A DNA stretch of 64,000 bases, from contig NZ_RPDH01000001.1 of NCBI RefSeq assembly GCF_003813775.1, forward strand, positions 1,984,001-2,048,000, read 5' to 3'. The DNA comes from Chitinophaga lutea (GTDB lineage Bacteria; Bacteroidota; Bacteroidia; Chitinophagales; Chitinophagaceae). Within the stretch, counting starts at the first letter, position 1. Each line of letters opens with the position of its first letter. Positions 45,281-54,419 of this stretch are shown piece by piece. The translations under genes and the position numbers were made by a program. The notes under the pieces were generated by a model. That model worked only from the letters and a program-made list of their open reading frames with translations, was not told the origin of the DNA and made no database searches.

Positions 45281-45742
45281 ATGAGTCATTCAAATAAATT
45301 ATGGAACAAATTGTTTAACGCGGACAGCGCGGCTCCCGGAAACGCCATTAACCCCGGCACCGGTGAGCATCAAAAGAAGCCAATGGGAGCGTTAATTCTG
45401 ATCATCGACGACGAACCGGACATCTGCCACCTGCTGCAATTGAGCCTTAGCAAGTATGGCTACAAGGTGAAGTATGTGCATGCGCTCAAAGAGGGAATGT
45501 TGTTCCTGAAACGCCAACAACCCGATATCCTGTTCCTGGACATTCACCTGCCGGACGGTTCCGGATTGGAAGCCCTGCCTGTGATAAAATCACAATACCC
45601 TGATTTACCGGTAATTACAATCAGCGCTTACGATAACGGCATGGAAAAACAAAAGGCGCTAACAGCAGGAGCGGCCCGTTTTTTGCCGAAACCTTTTAAT
45701 GTGGGGGAGTTGCAAGATATCATTTATGAGGTGAAAAGCTAG
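45281..45742 (+). CDS. Single-domain response regulator
   Basis: 153 residues. A 35-residue variable N-terminal extension is followed by one receiver domain (LILIIDDEPDICHLL; phosphoacceptor D in ILFLDIHLPDGSG; K in RFLPKPF). There is no output domain, so it probably acts as a phosphate shuttle or allosteric partner in the local kinase network. It lies 65 bases before the NtrC-type activator gene. Confidence 0.9.
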   Translation: MSHSNKLWNKLFNADSAAPGNAINPGTGEHQKKPMGALILIIDDEPDICHLLQLSLSKYGYKVKYVHALKEGMLFLKRQQPDILFLDIHLPDGSGLEALPVIKSQYPDLPVITISAYDNGMEKQKALTAGAARFLPKPFNVGELQDIIYEVKS

Positions 45743-45807
45743 CCGTTCAGCCCGTCAAATGCATAATAAGTTGTAAATTTAGAATCCGTCCAATAGCCGA
45801 TTTTACT

Positions 45808-47250
45808 ATGAAGAATATCCTCATTATAGATGATGAAATAAACATATGCACGTTGCTCAGTAAATTCCTGGGCAAACATGGTTTTAAGGTAGATAGTACA
45901 ATGACAGGCGCACAGGCCATGAAAATGATGACCGAGAACCGGTATGATCTTGTGTTGTGCGATTATCGCCTTAAAGATACCGATGGTGCCAAATTGCTGG
46001 GCGATATCCGCCAGCAGCATCCGCATACGGTGATGATCATCATCACCGGGTATTCCGATGTACGGATTGCCGTGGAAATGGTGAAAAACGGCGCCTACGA
46101 TTATATCTCCAAACCGCTCTACCCGGACGAGATCCTCAGCCTCGTCAATAAAGCCCTTTCACAACCGGTACCTGCGCCGGCTACCCAGGTAAACGCAGTG
46201 GAGCCCCACGCGCATGAGGAAAGACCCATGCCCGTATCCGAGCAACAGAAAAACGGCAGCCGTTACGTGTACGGGGAAAGCGAGCCTTCCCGCGAACTGT
46301 TCCGGGAACTGACGCTGGTAGCGCCCACGGATTACAGCGTGATCATTTTCGGCGAAACAGGTACCGGCAAGGAATCTGTGGCCCATCTTATACACGAGCA
46401 CAGCAGCCGTAAAGGCCAGCCCTTTGTGGCGCTCGATTGCGGCAGCCTCTCCCGCGAGCTGGCGGCCAGCGAACTGTTCGGCCATGAAAAAGGCGCCTTT
46501 ACCGGGGCCATCGGCACCAAAATAGGCGCATTCGAACAGGCCCAGGGCGGTACCCTCTTCCTCGACGAAATCTCCAACCTGTCCTACGACATCCAGGTGG
46601 CGCTGCTCCGCGTTATCCAGGAAAAACAGATACGCCGCGTAGGCAGCATGAAAGAAATTGCAATAGACGTACGGCTGATCGTGGCCTCCAACGAAAACCT
46701 GTTCGAGTCCGTGCAGAAAGGGAAATTCAGGGAAGACCTGTTCCACCGTTTCAACGAATTCACCATTCATATTCCCCCGCTGCGCGAACGCGTGGAAGAC
46801 CTCCCGCTTTTCGTGGACGCTTTCCTTTCGCAGGTGAGCAAGGAACTGAACAAAGGGGAAGTGAAGATGAGCGAGGAAGTGTGGGAATGTTTCCGGCGGT
46901 ACGACTGGCCGGGCAACGTCCGCGAGCTGAAAAACGTTATCCGCCGCGCCAGCCTGCTCACGCCGGCCGGGAAGGAAATCACCATGGCCGCGCTGCCGCT
47001 CGAGATGAAGTCGGGTCACACCTTTGCAAAATCCACCCATACCAACGGCGAATCCGCCGAGGAGGAAATACCCGACATGCCCATGCTGGATTCCAACGAC
47101 CTGAAGTCGGTGGCCCTGAAAGCGGAATACAACAAAATCATCAACGTGCTGAAAGCAGTGAAGTATAATAAAACCAAAGCAGCCCAGCTGCTTAACATCG
47201 ACAGGAAAACCCTTTATAACAAACTGCGGCTGCTCAACATCAACTACTAA
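45808..47250 (+). CDS. NtrC-family sigma-54-dependent response regulator
   Basis: 480 residues. Receiver (phosphoacceptor D in LVLCDYRLKDTDG), variable linker, AAA+ activator domain (Walker A FGETGTGKE, GAFTGA loop, GTLFLDEISNL) and a Fis-like helix-turn-helix (NKTKAAQLLNIDRKTLYNKLRLL). It activates sigma-54 promoters after phosphorylation, and the kinases at 40.8-43.7 kb are likely partners. Candidate targets are the TGG-N8-TTG elements of this stress cluster. The iron-permease-like gene follows after 12 bases. Confidence 0.93.
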   Translation: MKNILIIDDEINICTLLSKFLGKHGFKVDSTMTGAQAMKMMTENRYDLVLCDYRLKDTDGAKLLGDIRQQHPHTVMIIITGYSDVRIAVEMVKNGAYDYISKPLYPDEILSLVNKALSQPVPAPATQVNAVEPHAHEERPMPVSEQQKNGSRYVYGESEPSRELFRELTLVAPTDYSVIIFGETGTGKESVAHLIHEHSSRKGQPFVALDCGSLSRELAASELFGHEKGAFTGAIGTKIGAFEQAQGGTLFLDEISNLSYDIQVALLRVIQEKQIRRVGSMKEIAIDVRLIVASNENLFESVQKGKFREDLFHRFNEFTIHIPPLRERVEDLPLFVDAFLSQVSKELNKGEVKMSEEVWECFRRYDWPGNVRELKNVIRRASLLTPAGKEITMAALPLEMKSGHTFAKSTHTNGESAEEEIPDMPMLDSNDLKSVALKAEYNKIINVLKAVKYNKTKAAQLLNIDRKTLYNKLRLLNINY

Positions 47251-47262
47251 TACTTAAGGCAT

Positions 47263-47712
47263 ATGGCCAAGAAAATACCCTTGTTCGAACGGCTCGCCGG
47301 CAGTGTCACCGCAGCTACCGGCAGTCCCTGGGCCTTCGCTATCGCGTTCCTGACAATCCTCGTATGGGCCATCACCGGCCCCATATTCCATTTCTCGGAT
47401 ACCTGGCAGCTGGTGATCAATACGGGCACCACCATCATCACATTCCTGATGGTGTTCATCATCCAGAAAACCCAGAATAAAGATTCCAAATCCATCCAGC
47501 TGAAGCTGAATGAGCTGATAGCCGCTACCAAACCGGCCAGCAACCGCCTCATCGATGTGGAATCACTGTCCGAGGAAGAGCTGAACATCCTGCATAACTT
47601 CTACACCAAACTGGCGGCTTCCACCAAACAGAACCTCGATCTCAAACATTCGCATTCCATCGAAGAGGCCATGGAAAACACGGCAGACAAAATTAAACTG
47701 AGTAGAAAGTAG
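47263..47712 (+). CDS. Low-affinity iron permease family membrane protein
   Basis: 149 residues. Two TM helices (about 20-40 and 50-68), with the family block SPWAFAIAFLTILVWAITGPIFHFSDTWQLVINTGTTIITFLMVFIIQ, and a cytoplasmic helical tail with KLNELIAAT. The family is named after a yeast iron transporter, but bacterial members are short and their transport activity is uncertain. It is probably co-transcribed with the activator gene. Confidence 0.88.
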   Translation: MAKKIPLFERLAGSVTAATGSPWAFAIAFLTILVWAITGPIFHFSDTWQLVINTGTTIITFLMVFIIQKTQNKDSKSIQLKLNELIAATKPASNRLIDVESLSEEELNILHNFYTKLAASTKQNLDLKHSHSIEEAMENTADKIKLSRK

Positions 47713-47717
47713 AACGG

Positions 47718-48206
47718 TTATTTGTCCAGTTCCCGCAGCAGCCCCGCAAGGTCGAGGCGGTGGGTGTACATGGTCAGGTTTCCTTCTTCATCTACGGGCC
47801 ATTGCTCCCGCGGGCGGTCCCAATACAACTCCACACCGTTTTCATCGGGGTCGTTGAGGTATAGCGCCTCGCTGACGCCATGGTCCGCAAAACCGGTGAA
47901 CCGGACGCCGGCTTCGGCGAGCCGTTTATAGATAGCGGCCAGGTCTTTCCTTTCAGGATATAAGATGGCGGTATGATAGAGGCCCGCGGCGTTTTCCGGT
48001 GCGGGCGGCATGCCTTTGCTGTGCCAGGTATTGAGGCCCAGGTGGTGGTGATATCCGCCGGCGGAAATGAACGCAGCCTGTTCCCCGTATTTCACCATCA
48101 GTTCAAAACCGAGTAGTCCGCAATAGAAATCGAGCGACCGCTGCAGGTCGGATACCTTCAGGTGCACATGGCCGATGCGCGTTTGGGCGGGAACAGTATA
48201 ACTCAT
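47718..48206 (-). CDS. VOC family protein (catechol 2,3-dioxygenase-like)
   Basis: 162 residues. Metal ligands are recognisable: H in GHVHLKVSDLQRSLDFY, H in YHHHLGLNTW and E in DENGVELYWDRP. This is the pattern of extradiol dioxygenases or CatE-like enzymes, but the substrate is unknown and single-gene context gives no pathway. Its stop is 5 bases from the convergent permease stop. Confidence 0.85.
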   Translation of the reverse strand: MSYTVPAQTRIGHVHLKVSDLQRSLDFYCGLLGFELMVKYGEQAAFISAGGYHHHLGLNTWHSKGMPPAPENAAGLYHTAILYPERKDLAAIYKRLAEAGVRFTGFADHGVSEALYLNDPDENGVELYWDRPREQWPVDEEGNLTMYTHRLDLAGLLRELDK

Positions 48207-48222
48207 GGGAGATTTTTAGGTA

Positions 48223-48230
48223 CAAAGATA
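48223..48230 (-). promoter_or_regulatory. Candidate -7 promoter element of the VOC gene
   Basis: TATCTTTG on the minus strand matches TAnnTTTG exactly, 16 bases before the ATG. No clear -33 box. Confidence 0.35.
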
Positions 48231-48306
48231 AGCGGATCCCTCCGGTAACTGCGATTGTCCGCTGAATTGTGCAGCTGCGTTCGGGATCCGCATTGTGTGT
48301 TTTACA

Positions 48307-49473
48307 CTACAATATCACGAGGGGGCTGATGATGCCTACCGAAACCCGGTAATTGTCCGAGTCCTTCATACCCAGTACCTGTCTGGCTTCATCCGTATAG
48401 GTATATTTCCTGCCTATGAACGCCCCGAATACTTTCAGGTTAAAATTGTCAAAAGGATATACTTCAATGCCCGGTATATATCCCCAGGCCGTCCGCAGCC
48501 TGGTTCGGTCATTTTTCCCGGGTGCCTTCCACAGCGCATCGTCGAGCATACCTACAAAAAACAGGTTCACTTTTTCGGACACCCGGTAGTCGACCTGCGT
48601 CCAGTGACTGACGTAGCGTACGTTCTGCGCCGTTTTCAATCCCACATTATCCGTGAACGAGGATACGATGCCTTTCCGGTCGAGCTGTTCGTTGCTCCAT
48701 TTGAAATCATACGCCAGCCGGAATTTTTTCAGGTTCAGCTGGTTGCCGAGGGCGAAATAATTCATGTATTCGTACTCCGCTTCCCTGAACAGCGAATAAG
48801 ACCAGATGGTATTGAACTTCCCGCCGAAAAAAGAGCCGCGCCAGTTCACCACGGCGGCAAAGGGGAAACGTGCTTCCTGGATGCCGGGAATGGTGTCGTA
48901 CAACTCATAAAACGAAGCGGTACGGGTGTTCAGCAGCTGCAGGGTAAACTCCTGTTTGTTGCCCGGCAGTACATATCCAACGCCTGCGCCGGTCAGAAAA
49001 TTGTCTGCATATTCGATGATGTCGGAGTACTCGTAAATGTTCACCGGGTTGGCGTCGAACTCATATCCTCCCCAGTCTGCGCTCATTTTACCGGCGTAGA
49101 TTTTCCAGCGGGGGCTGGGGTCGAAGCGCAGGTAAGCCATATCTGTGGAGCGGCTGATGTTATCGATGCTCTGCGGCACCACCGTTCTGGTGTACCGGTC
49201 GCGGAAACGGAAATAGACCTTTTCATGCACCTTTCCTTTGATCTCGAGGCGGAACTGGTTCAGCACAAAGCGGGACCGCGTGTAGGTGCCCTCGTTGAAT
49301 TCGTTCTGAAACGACATCTGCATATTCGCGATCATGTCGATATTGGATAATAACGATTGTTTGGCGACCGGTATGATGGGCTGACGGACAGTGGATGTAT
49401 CCTCCTGGCGCTGCGCCCGTGTGAGCGCAGGCGCCAGCAGGAAAAAAACGGTCAGGGTAATTAAACAACGCAT
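48307..49473 (-). CDS. Outer-membrane porin linked to the asparagine/aspartate module
   Basis: 388 residues from MRCLITLTVFFLLAPALTRAQ (signal peptide). The mature part has porin-O/P-like strands (RFVLNQFRLEIKGKVHEKVYF, WKIYAGKMSADWGGYEFDANP) and a C-terminal VGIISPLVIL. The start lies 22 bases after the dcu stop, so it is probably the last gene of the aspA-ansB-dcu unit and may admit asparagine or dicarboxylates. That role is inferred from context. Confidence 0.82.
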   Translation of the reverse strand: MRCLITLTVFFLLAPALTRAQRQEDTSTVRQPIIPVAKQSLLSNIDMIANMQMSFQNEFNEGTYTRSRFVLNQFRLEIKGKVHEKVYFRFRDRYTRTVVPQSIDNISRSTDMAYLRFDPSPRWKIYAGKMSADWGGYEFDANPVNIYEYSDIIEYADNFLTGAGVGYVLPGNKQEFTLQLLNTRTASFYELYDTIPGIQEARFPFAAVVNWRGSFFGGKFNTIWSYSLFREAEYEYMNYFALGNQLNLKKFRLAYDFKWSNEQLDRKGIVSSFTDNVGLKTAQNVRYVSHWTQVDYRVSEKVNLFFVGMLDDALWKAPGKNDRTRLRTAWGYIPGIEVYPFDNFNLKVFGAFIGRKYTYTDEARQVLGMKDSDNYRVSVGIISPLVIL

Positions 49474-49495
49474 AAACAGGTTTTTGGTTGCGGCG

Positions 49496-50836
49496 CTACC
49501 AGAACAGGTGGGCGAACAGGAAACCAGCCGCCACGGCGCCCGATACACTCACCAGCCCCGGTATCATAAAACTATGGTTCACCAGGTACTTCCCGATATA
49601 GGTGCTGCCGGTACGGTCAAAGTTGATCGCGGCCAGCAGCGTAGGGTAGCCCGGTAGTACAAAGTCGCCGTTGGTAGCCGGGAACATCGCCACGAGGTTG
49701 TTAGGCGCAATGCCGAGCAACACGCCCAGCGGCATGAGCGCCTTGGTGGTGGCCGCCTGGCTGAACAACAGCATGCTGAGCACGAACAGGGCGATGGAGA
49801 AGGTCCAGGGCGCCGCCGTCACCATTTCTCCGAGCGCTGCCTGGATGGCGGCGGAGTTCGCTTCCATGAAGGTCGCACTCATCCACACCACCCCGAAAAT
49901 CGACACCACGGCCTGTGCGCCGGCCGTGAACAGGCTGGCTTTCGCTACATCCGTTGTGGAGGTTTTCGTAAACAGCAGCATCAGCGCCGCGGCCGACAAC
50001 ATCACCAGTTCGATCACAGCCGCCATTTTGATGGAGCCGTTCGCATTCACCGACAGGTTGGCCGCGCCGGGCTCAAACCGGGGGAGCATGGCGGGGAATG
50101 CGCCTACCAATACTATTAATAACACCGCAACGCCAAAAATGATCACTGAAGTTTTAGCGCCGGGTTTCAGGGGTTTCGATTCATCCGCGCTCGATGCGTC
50201 CAGTTCCCTGGCAAAATCCGGGTCTTTCATTTTTTCGAGGAACACGGGATCTTTTTCCAGTTCCTTGCCTTTTTTCCAGACCACGGCCACACCCGCCAGG
50301 ATACCGACAAGGCAGGCGGGAATACACACTTTCAGGATCTGTACGAGCTCGATCTGCCCGGCCAGGATGGTGATCATGGCCGCCGTAGCCGCCGAAATGG
50401 GACTGGCCGTAATACCCAGGTGGGCGGCCACCACGGATATGCTCAGCGGGCGCTCCGGCCGTATTCTTTTTTGTGTGGCCACCTCCGCGATGATGGGCAG
50501 CAGCGAATAGGTGATATGCGCGGTTCCGGCAAATACAGTGAAGAAAAAGGTCACCAGCGGCCCCATCAATGTGATCATCGAGGGTTTGCTGCGCAGGATC
50601 TTTTCCGCGATGCGCACGAGATAATCCATACCGCCGGCAGCCTGCATGGTGGCGGCGGTAGACACAACGGCGAGGATGATGAGCATCACATCGATGGGCG
50701 GCTCGCCGGGCCGCATGCGGAAAACGAACAGGTAGATGGCCAGGGCCACCATGCCCATTACGCCCAGGCCGATGCCTTTCAAGCGGGCGCCAATGAGGAT
50801 AGCGGCGAGAAGGATTGCGAATTGAAGCCAGATCAT
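49496..50836 (-). CDS. dcuB: Anaerobic C4-dicarboxylate transporter, DcuA/DcuB family
   Basis: 446 residues with about ten TM helices. Dcu signatures: MRPGEPPIDVMLIILAVVSTAATMQAAGG, HITYSLLPIIAEVA and HLGITASPISAATA. A cytoplasmic loop (about 195-225) is charged. Dcu proteins exchange aspartate, fumarate or malate for succinate. Beside asparaginase and aspartase it most likely imports aspartate. Whether it is DcuA- or DcuB-like cannot be settled by eye. Confidence 0.9.
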   Translation of the reverse strand: MIWLQFAILLAAILIGARLKGIGLGVMGMVALAIYLFVFRMRPGEPPIDVMLIILAVVSTAATMQAAGGMDYLVRIAEKILRSKPSMITLMGPLVTFFFTVFAGTAHITYSLLPIIAEVATQKRIRPERPLSISVVAAHLGITASPISAATAAMITILAGQIELVQILKVCIPACLVGILAGVAVVWKKGKELEKDPVFLEKMKDPDFARELDASSADESKPLKPGAKTSVIIFGVAVLLIVLVGAFPAMLPRFEPGAANLSVNANGSIKMAAVIELVMLSAAALMLLFTKTSTTDVAKASLFTAGAQAVVSIFGVVWMSATFMEANSAAIQAALGEMVTAAPWTFSIALFVLSMLLFSQAATTKALMPLGVLLGIAPNNLVAMFPATNGDFVLPGYPTLLAAINFDRTGSTYIGKYLVNHSFMIPGLVSVSGAVAAGFLFAHLFW

Positions 50837-50884
50837 GAATAGATGTATTTATACAATTTGGTTGAATGAGTGCCCGGCCCTGCT

Positions 50885-51931
50885 TCAATACGCAAAAAAC
50901 ATCTCCTGTATCTTTTGCGGGTTTTGGGTTTTGAGCAATGCCAGTTGCAACAGCACCCGTGCTTTCTGCGGGTTCAGGTCATCCGCCACGATGGTGCCCA
51001 GCGCGGCGTCGTCCGTTTCGGAATGCAGTGTTACCCTGCCGCTGCCCGTTCTGGAAGAACGCACCACGACCACGCCCGTACGCGTAATGTTTTTCACTTG
51101 CCGTTCCACCGTAGGGTACAGGTTACCGTTGCCCACGCCTGCAATGATGATGCCCTGCGCCTTGTCTTTCACCAACGCATCGAGCAGTACAGGGTTCATA
51201 TTGGCGTAGCCGTACAAGATATCCACTTTTGGCAAAGAATTCACCTGGCTGATGTCAAATTCTGTCTGAACGGTGTGTTTGCGGAGGATGGCGTGGTAAT
51301 ATTCCACCTTCCCGTCGAACACCGTACCCAGCGGGCCCGTGTTCGGGCTCTGGAAGGTAGCTACGTTGGTCGTGTTGGTTTTCGTGACTTCGCGCGCGGA
51401 AAAAAGCATGTCGTTCATGCAAACCAGCACGCCCCGGTTGCGCGATTTGGGATTGGATGCCGCCACGATCGCATTGTACAGGTTCATGGGGCCGTCCGCC
51501 GAAATAGCGGTAGCGGAGCGCATGGCGCCTACCAGCACCACGGGTTTTTCGGTTTTGACGGTGAGCTGTAGAAAGAAGCCGGTTTCGCCTTCGGTATCGG
51601 TGCCGTGTGTGATCACGATACCGTCCACATCGGGTTGGGCGGCCAGAACGTTGATGCGCTTGGCGAGTTTGAGCCACACACTGTCGTGCATGGCCTGGCT
51701 GCCCACGGACGCCACCTGTTCACCGCTGAGGTTCGCTATTTTCCGGGCCTCGGGCACGGCGTTGAGCAATGCGTCGATCGGGAGCTTGCCAGCCGTGTAG
51801 GCGCTGCCCACGCTGGATTCTCCCGCGCCGGCAATGGTGCCACCGGTGGCCAGGATCACAACGTTCGGAAGTTTTTGGGCGAATGCGGATGCCGGGATTA
51901 ACAACGCCATCCATAACGCGAATTTTTTCAT
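50885..51931 (-). CDS. ansB: Periplasmic type II L-asparaginase
   Basis: 348 residues with a signal peptide (cleavage after SAFAQ). The active-site threonines are T32 in LATGGTIAGAG and T111 with D112 in VITHGTDTEGETG. The enzyme hydrolyses asparagine to aspartate and ammonia in the periplasm, before uptake by the neighbouring Dcu transporter. Length is normal. Confidence 0.94.
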   Translation of the reverse strand: MKKFALWMALLIPASAFAQKLPNVVILATGGTIAGAGESSVGSAYTAGKLPIDALLNAVPEARKIANLSGEQVASVGSQAMHDSVWLKLAKRINVLAAQPDVDGIVITHGTDTEGETGFFLQLTVKTEKPVVLVGAMRSATAISADGPMNLYNAIVAASNPKSRNRGVLVCMNDMLFSAREVTKTNTTNVATFQSPNTGPLGTVFDGKVEYYHAILRKHTVQTEFDISQVNSLPKVDILYGYANMNPVLLDALVKDKAQGIIIAGVGNGNLYPTVERQVKNITRTGVVVVRSSRTGSGRVTLHSETDDAALGTIVADDLNPQKARVLLQLALLKTQNPQKIQEMFFAY

Positions 51932-52006
51932 CGGGTTGCATTTTGCCGAGCCGTTGCGGGAATGAAACGCCCGGCTTCACTGAACGGACGTTTCACCCCC
52001 GCCGGT

Positions 52007-53458
52007 TCAGCTGTTAATGAATTTGGGGCGGATCATATTCTCGAAGGTGAATATCTCATCCCATTTTTCCTGGGTCACCAGTTTCTTTTCCTTGACGGCG
52101 ATGTCGTGCACGGACTTGCCCGTTTCCAGCGCTTCCCGCGCGATGGCGGCGGATTTTTCGTACCCGATGATGGGGTTCAGCTGGGTTACGATGCCGATGC
52201 TCTGCATCACCATTTCCCTGGTACGGTCGGCATTCGCGGTGATGCCGGTCACACATTTTTCGCGCAGCGTGTTGCAGGCGTTGGTCATATAGGTGATGGA
52301 AGTGAACAGAGAGAATGCGATCACCGGCTCCATCACGTTGAGCTGCAACTGCCCTGCTTCTGCGGCCAGGGTCAGCGTAAGATCGGCGCCGATCACGTAA
52401 AAGGCTGTCTGGTTCACCACTTCCGGGATCACCGGGTTCACTTTGCCGGGCATGATGGAAGAACCGGGCTGCATCGGCGGCAGGTTGATTTCGTTGAGCC
52501 CGCACCGTGGCCCCGACGAAAGCAGGCGCAGATCGTTGCATATTTTGGAGATTTTCACGGCGGTGCGTTTCAGCACGCCGGAGAGCTGCACATAAGCGCC
52601 GGTATCGTTAGTGGCTTCGATCAGGTCGGTGGCCAGTATCAGGTCGAGGCCGGTTACAGCGCGCAGGTGTTTCACCACCAGGTCCGCATATCCTTCCGGG
52701 GCATTCACGCCGGTACCGATGGCGGTGGCGCCCATATTGATTTCGGCGATCAGTTTTTTACTTTCTTCCACCCTGGCCAGCTCTTCTCGGATGGTGGTGG
52801 CGAAGGCACGGAACTCGTCGCCCATGCTCATCGGCACGGCATCCTGCAGCTGTGTGCGGCCCATCTTGAGCACCTGGTTGAACTCACCACCCTTGGTTTC
52901 AAAGGCTTCAGCGAGGGCCCGCAGGCTTTCCTTATAGAGTGTGAGCTTGTTGATGAGCGCAATGCGGAACGCGGTGGGATAGGCGTCGTTGGTGGACTGA
53001 GAGCAGTTCACATGGTTATTGGGGTGGCAATGCTCGTAGTCGCCTTTTTCTTTCCCCATCATTTCCAGCGCCACGTTGGCGATCACTTCATTGGCGTTCA
53101 TGTTCACGGACGTGCCCGCGCCGCCCTGTATCAGGTCGGTGATGAACTGGTCGTTGAACTCGCCGCTGATCACCCGGTCGCTGGCCTTCACGATGTAGTC
53201 CGCAATGTCTTTTTTCAGGGCTCCGAGATCCGCATTGGCCATGGCTGCCGCTTTTTTCACATAGCCGAGGGACTGTACAAACAGGGGCTCTACTTTCAGG
53301 GGGATGCCGGTAATATGGAAATTTTCAATGGCACGCAGCGTCTGGATTCCATAGTACACATCTTTCGGGATTTCCTTTTCGCCCAGGAAATCATGTTCTC
53401 GTCTTGGCGTCATAATTGGATTATTGAGTGGATTAGCATTTGTTGTTTCCTCGTTCAT
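52007..53458 (-). CDS. aspA: Aspartate ammonia-lyase
   Basis: 483 residues from MNEETTNANPLNNPIM; a start 5 codons upstream is also open. Fumarase/aspartase signature GSSIMPGKVNPVIPEV, with NCSQSTNDAYPTAFRI and GRTQLQDAVPMSMG. It deaminates aspartate to fumarate and ammonia. Distinguished from fumarase by the aspartase-type N-terminal REHDFLGEKEIP block. First gene of the asparagine-to-fumarate module. Confidence 0.94.
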   Translation of the reverse strand: MNEETTNANPLNNPIMTPRREHDFLGEKEIPKDVYYGIQTLRAIENFHITGIPLKVEPLFVQSLGYVKKAAAMANADLGALKKDIADYIVKASDRVISGEFNDQFITDLIQGGAGTSVNMNANEVIANVALEMMGKEKGDYEHCHPNNHVNCSQSTNDAYPTAFRIALINKLTLYKESLRALAEAFETKGGEFNQVLKMGRTQLQDAVPMSMGDEFRAFATTIREELARVEESKKLIAEINMGATAIGTGVNAPEGYADLVVKHLRAVTGLDLILATDLIEATNDTGAYVQLSGVLKRTAVKISKICNDLRLLSSGPRCGLNEINLPPMQPGSSIMPGKVNPVIPEVVNQTAFYVIGADLTLTLAAEAGQLQLNVMEPVIAFSLFTSITYMTNACNTLREKCVTGITANADRTREMVMQSIGIVTQLNPIIGYEKSAAIAREALETGKSVHDIAVKEKKLVTQEKWDEIFTFENMIRPKFINS

Positions 53459-53574
53459 CTTAAACAGCGGCAAAGCGGAATTTGTTGAAAGCCCCGAAAT
53501 GAAATACGATCGTCACCTCCGCCACGGGGGCAGCTGCAACGTTCATGATGTTTTAAAGGAGGCCGCCGCAGGCA

Positions 53575-54051
53575 TCAGCGCGGCGGGGTGGACTGCTGGA
53601 GCTCTTTGCGGACTTTCTCCCTTTCCTGTTGCCGGTCTTCTACCTGGCGGTATTTGAAGTAAAAATAAATGGCGAGGAAAAGGCAGAATTTAAAAAGGAG
53701 GAACGCCGTAAAGAAGATCCACTTCCACATGCGGTGCACGGTGATGTAATCGTTCTGATTCGGCGCAATATTGATGAAAGTATAGTTGGCTTTTTTGCCG
53801 CCGGGCGGATCCTGCGGGCTGGTGTCGGCCCAGTTGTAGGGGCGCAGGGTGCGGGCACGTAACTCCACGGGAGGTTGTACGGCTTCTTCCAGCCATAAGC
53901 GGTGAATGGTTCGCTCTACTGTCCGCAGCTCGGTGCGCAGTTCCGGCGATTCTTTCAGCAACAGCTCTATCTCCTCCTTTTCTTCAGGAGTTGAAATACC
54001 AAGCACGTAGCTTTCGACCATCCCATTGTCTATGTATTCCTGCACGTTCAA
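53575..54051 (-). CDS. Orphan anti-sigma-factor-like membrane protein
   Basis: 158 residues assuming a TTG start (NVQEYIDNGMVESYVLGISTPEEKEEIELL follows). This matches the usual N-terminus of Bacteroidota RskA-like anti-sigma factors; a longer GTG start at 54093 is also open. One TM helix (about 108-128, FFTAFLLFKFCLFLAIYFYF) precedes a charged coiled tail. The large periplasmic domain of typical RskA proteins is missing, and no ECF sigma gene is adjacent, so its partner is unknown. Confidence 0.65.
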   Translation of the reverse strand: MNVQEYIDNGMVESYVLGISTPEEKEEIELLLKESPELRTELRTVERTIHRLWLEEAVQPPVELRARTLRPYNWADTSPQDPPGGKKANYTFINIAPNQNDYITVHRMWKWIFFTAFLLFKFCLFLAIYFYFKYRQVEDRQQEREKVRKELQQSTPPR

Positions 54052-54419
54052 TGACAAAATAAAATCAGATAAATAGCGGTACTGAGTGAGCACTGCTGCT
54101 TTTACAAGGTATACGCATAACTGTTAGGCCTGCCGATGGCAGCACACCCACTTTGCAAATTCAATTCATTACCAGTTAATCGATCTGCCCGGAAAACATA
54201 AAGCTGTTTTCCGGACATCTTTATCTATAATTACGAAAATAAGGATTATCCCCGGTAAATGAAACCATTTGTAAACAAAAACGCGGGGAGTGAAAGGGAG
54301 ATTTGCTAAAGGCATAGTGTTTCAATGGGTTATACATGCCGGAGCTGAAAGCATGGAGGGCATATTGCCTAAGCAGACAGATTAATTCCTTATTTTTATA
54401 CCCCTCAAACCCACCAAAA
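54052..54419. other. Intergenic region with a hairpin, no gene seen
   Basis: About 370 bases between divergent genes. It contains a perfect 9-bp hairpin (CCGGAAAAC at 54189-54197 with GTTTTCCGG at 54206-54214) without a T run, and an AT-rich stretch with TATTTTTA (54391-54398) that could serve as a -7 box for the gene at 54420. Nothing else recognised. Confidence 0.5.

Noticed and set aside
54189..54214. 9-bp hairpin between the anti-sigma-like and DUF62 genes, considered as terminator.
   Set aside because: No T run on either strand and both neighbours are divergent, so there is nothing to terminate here.
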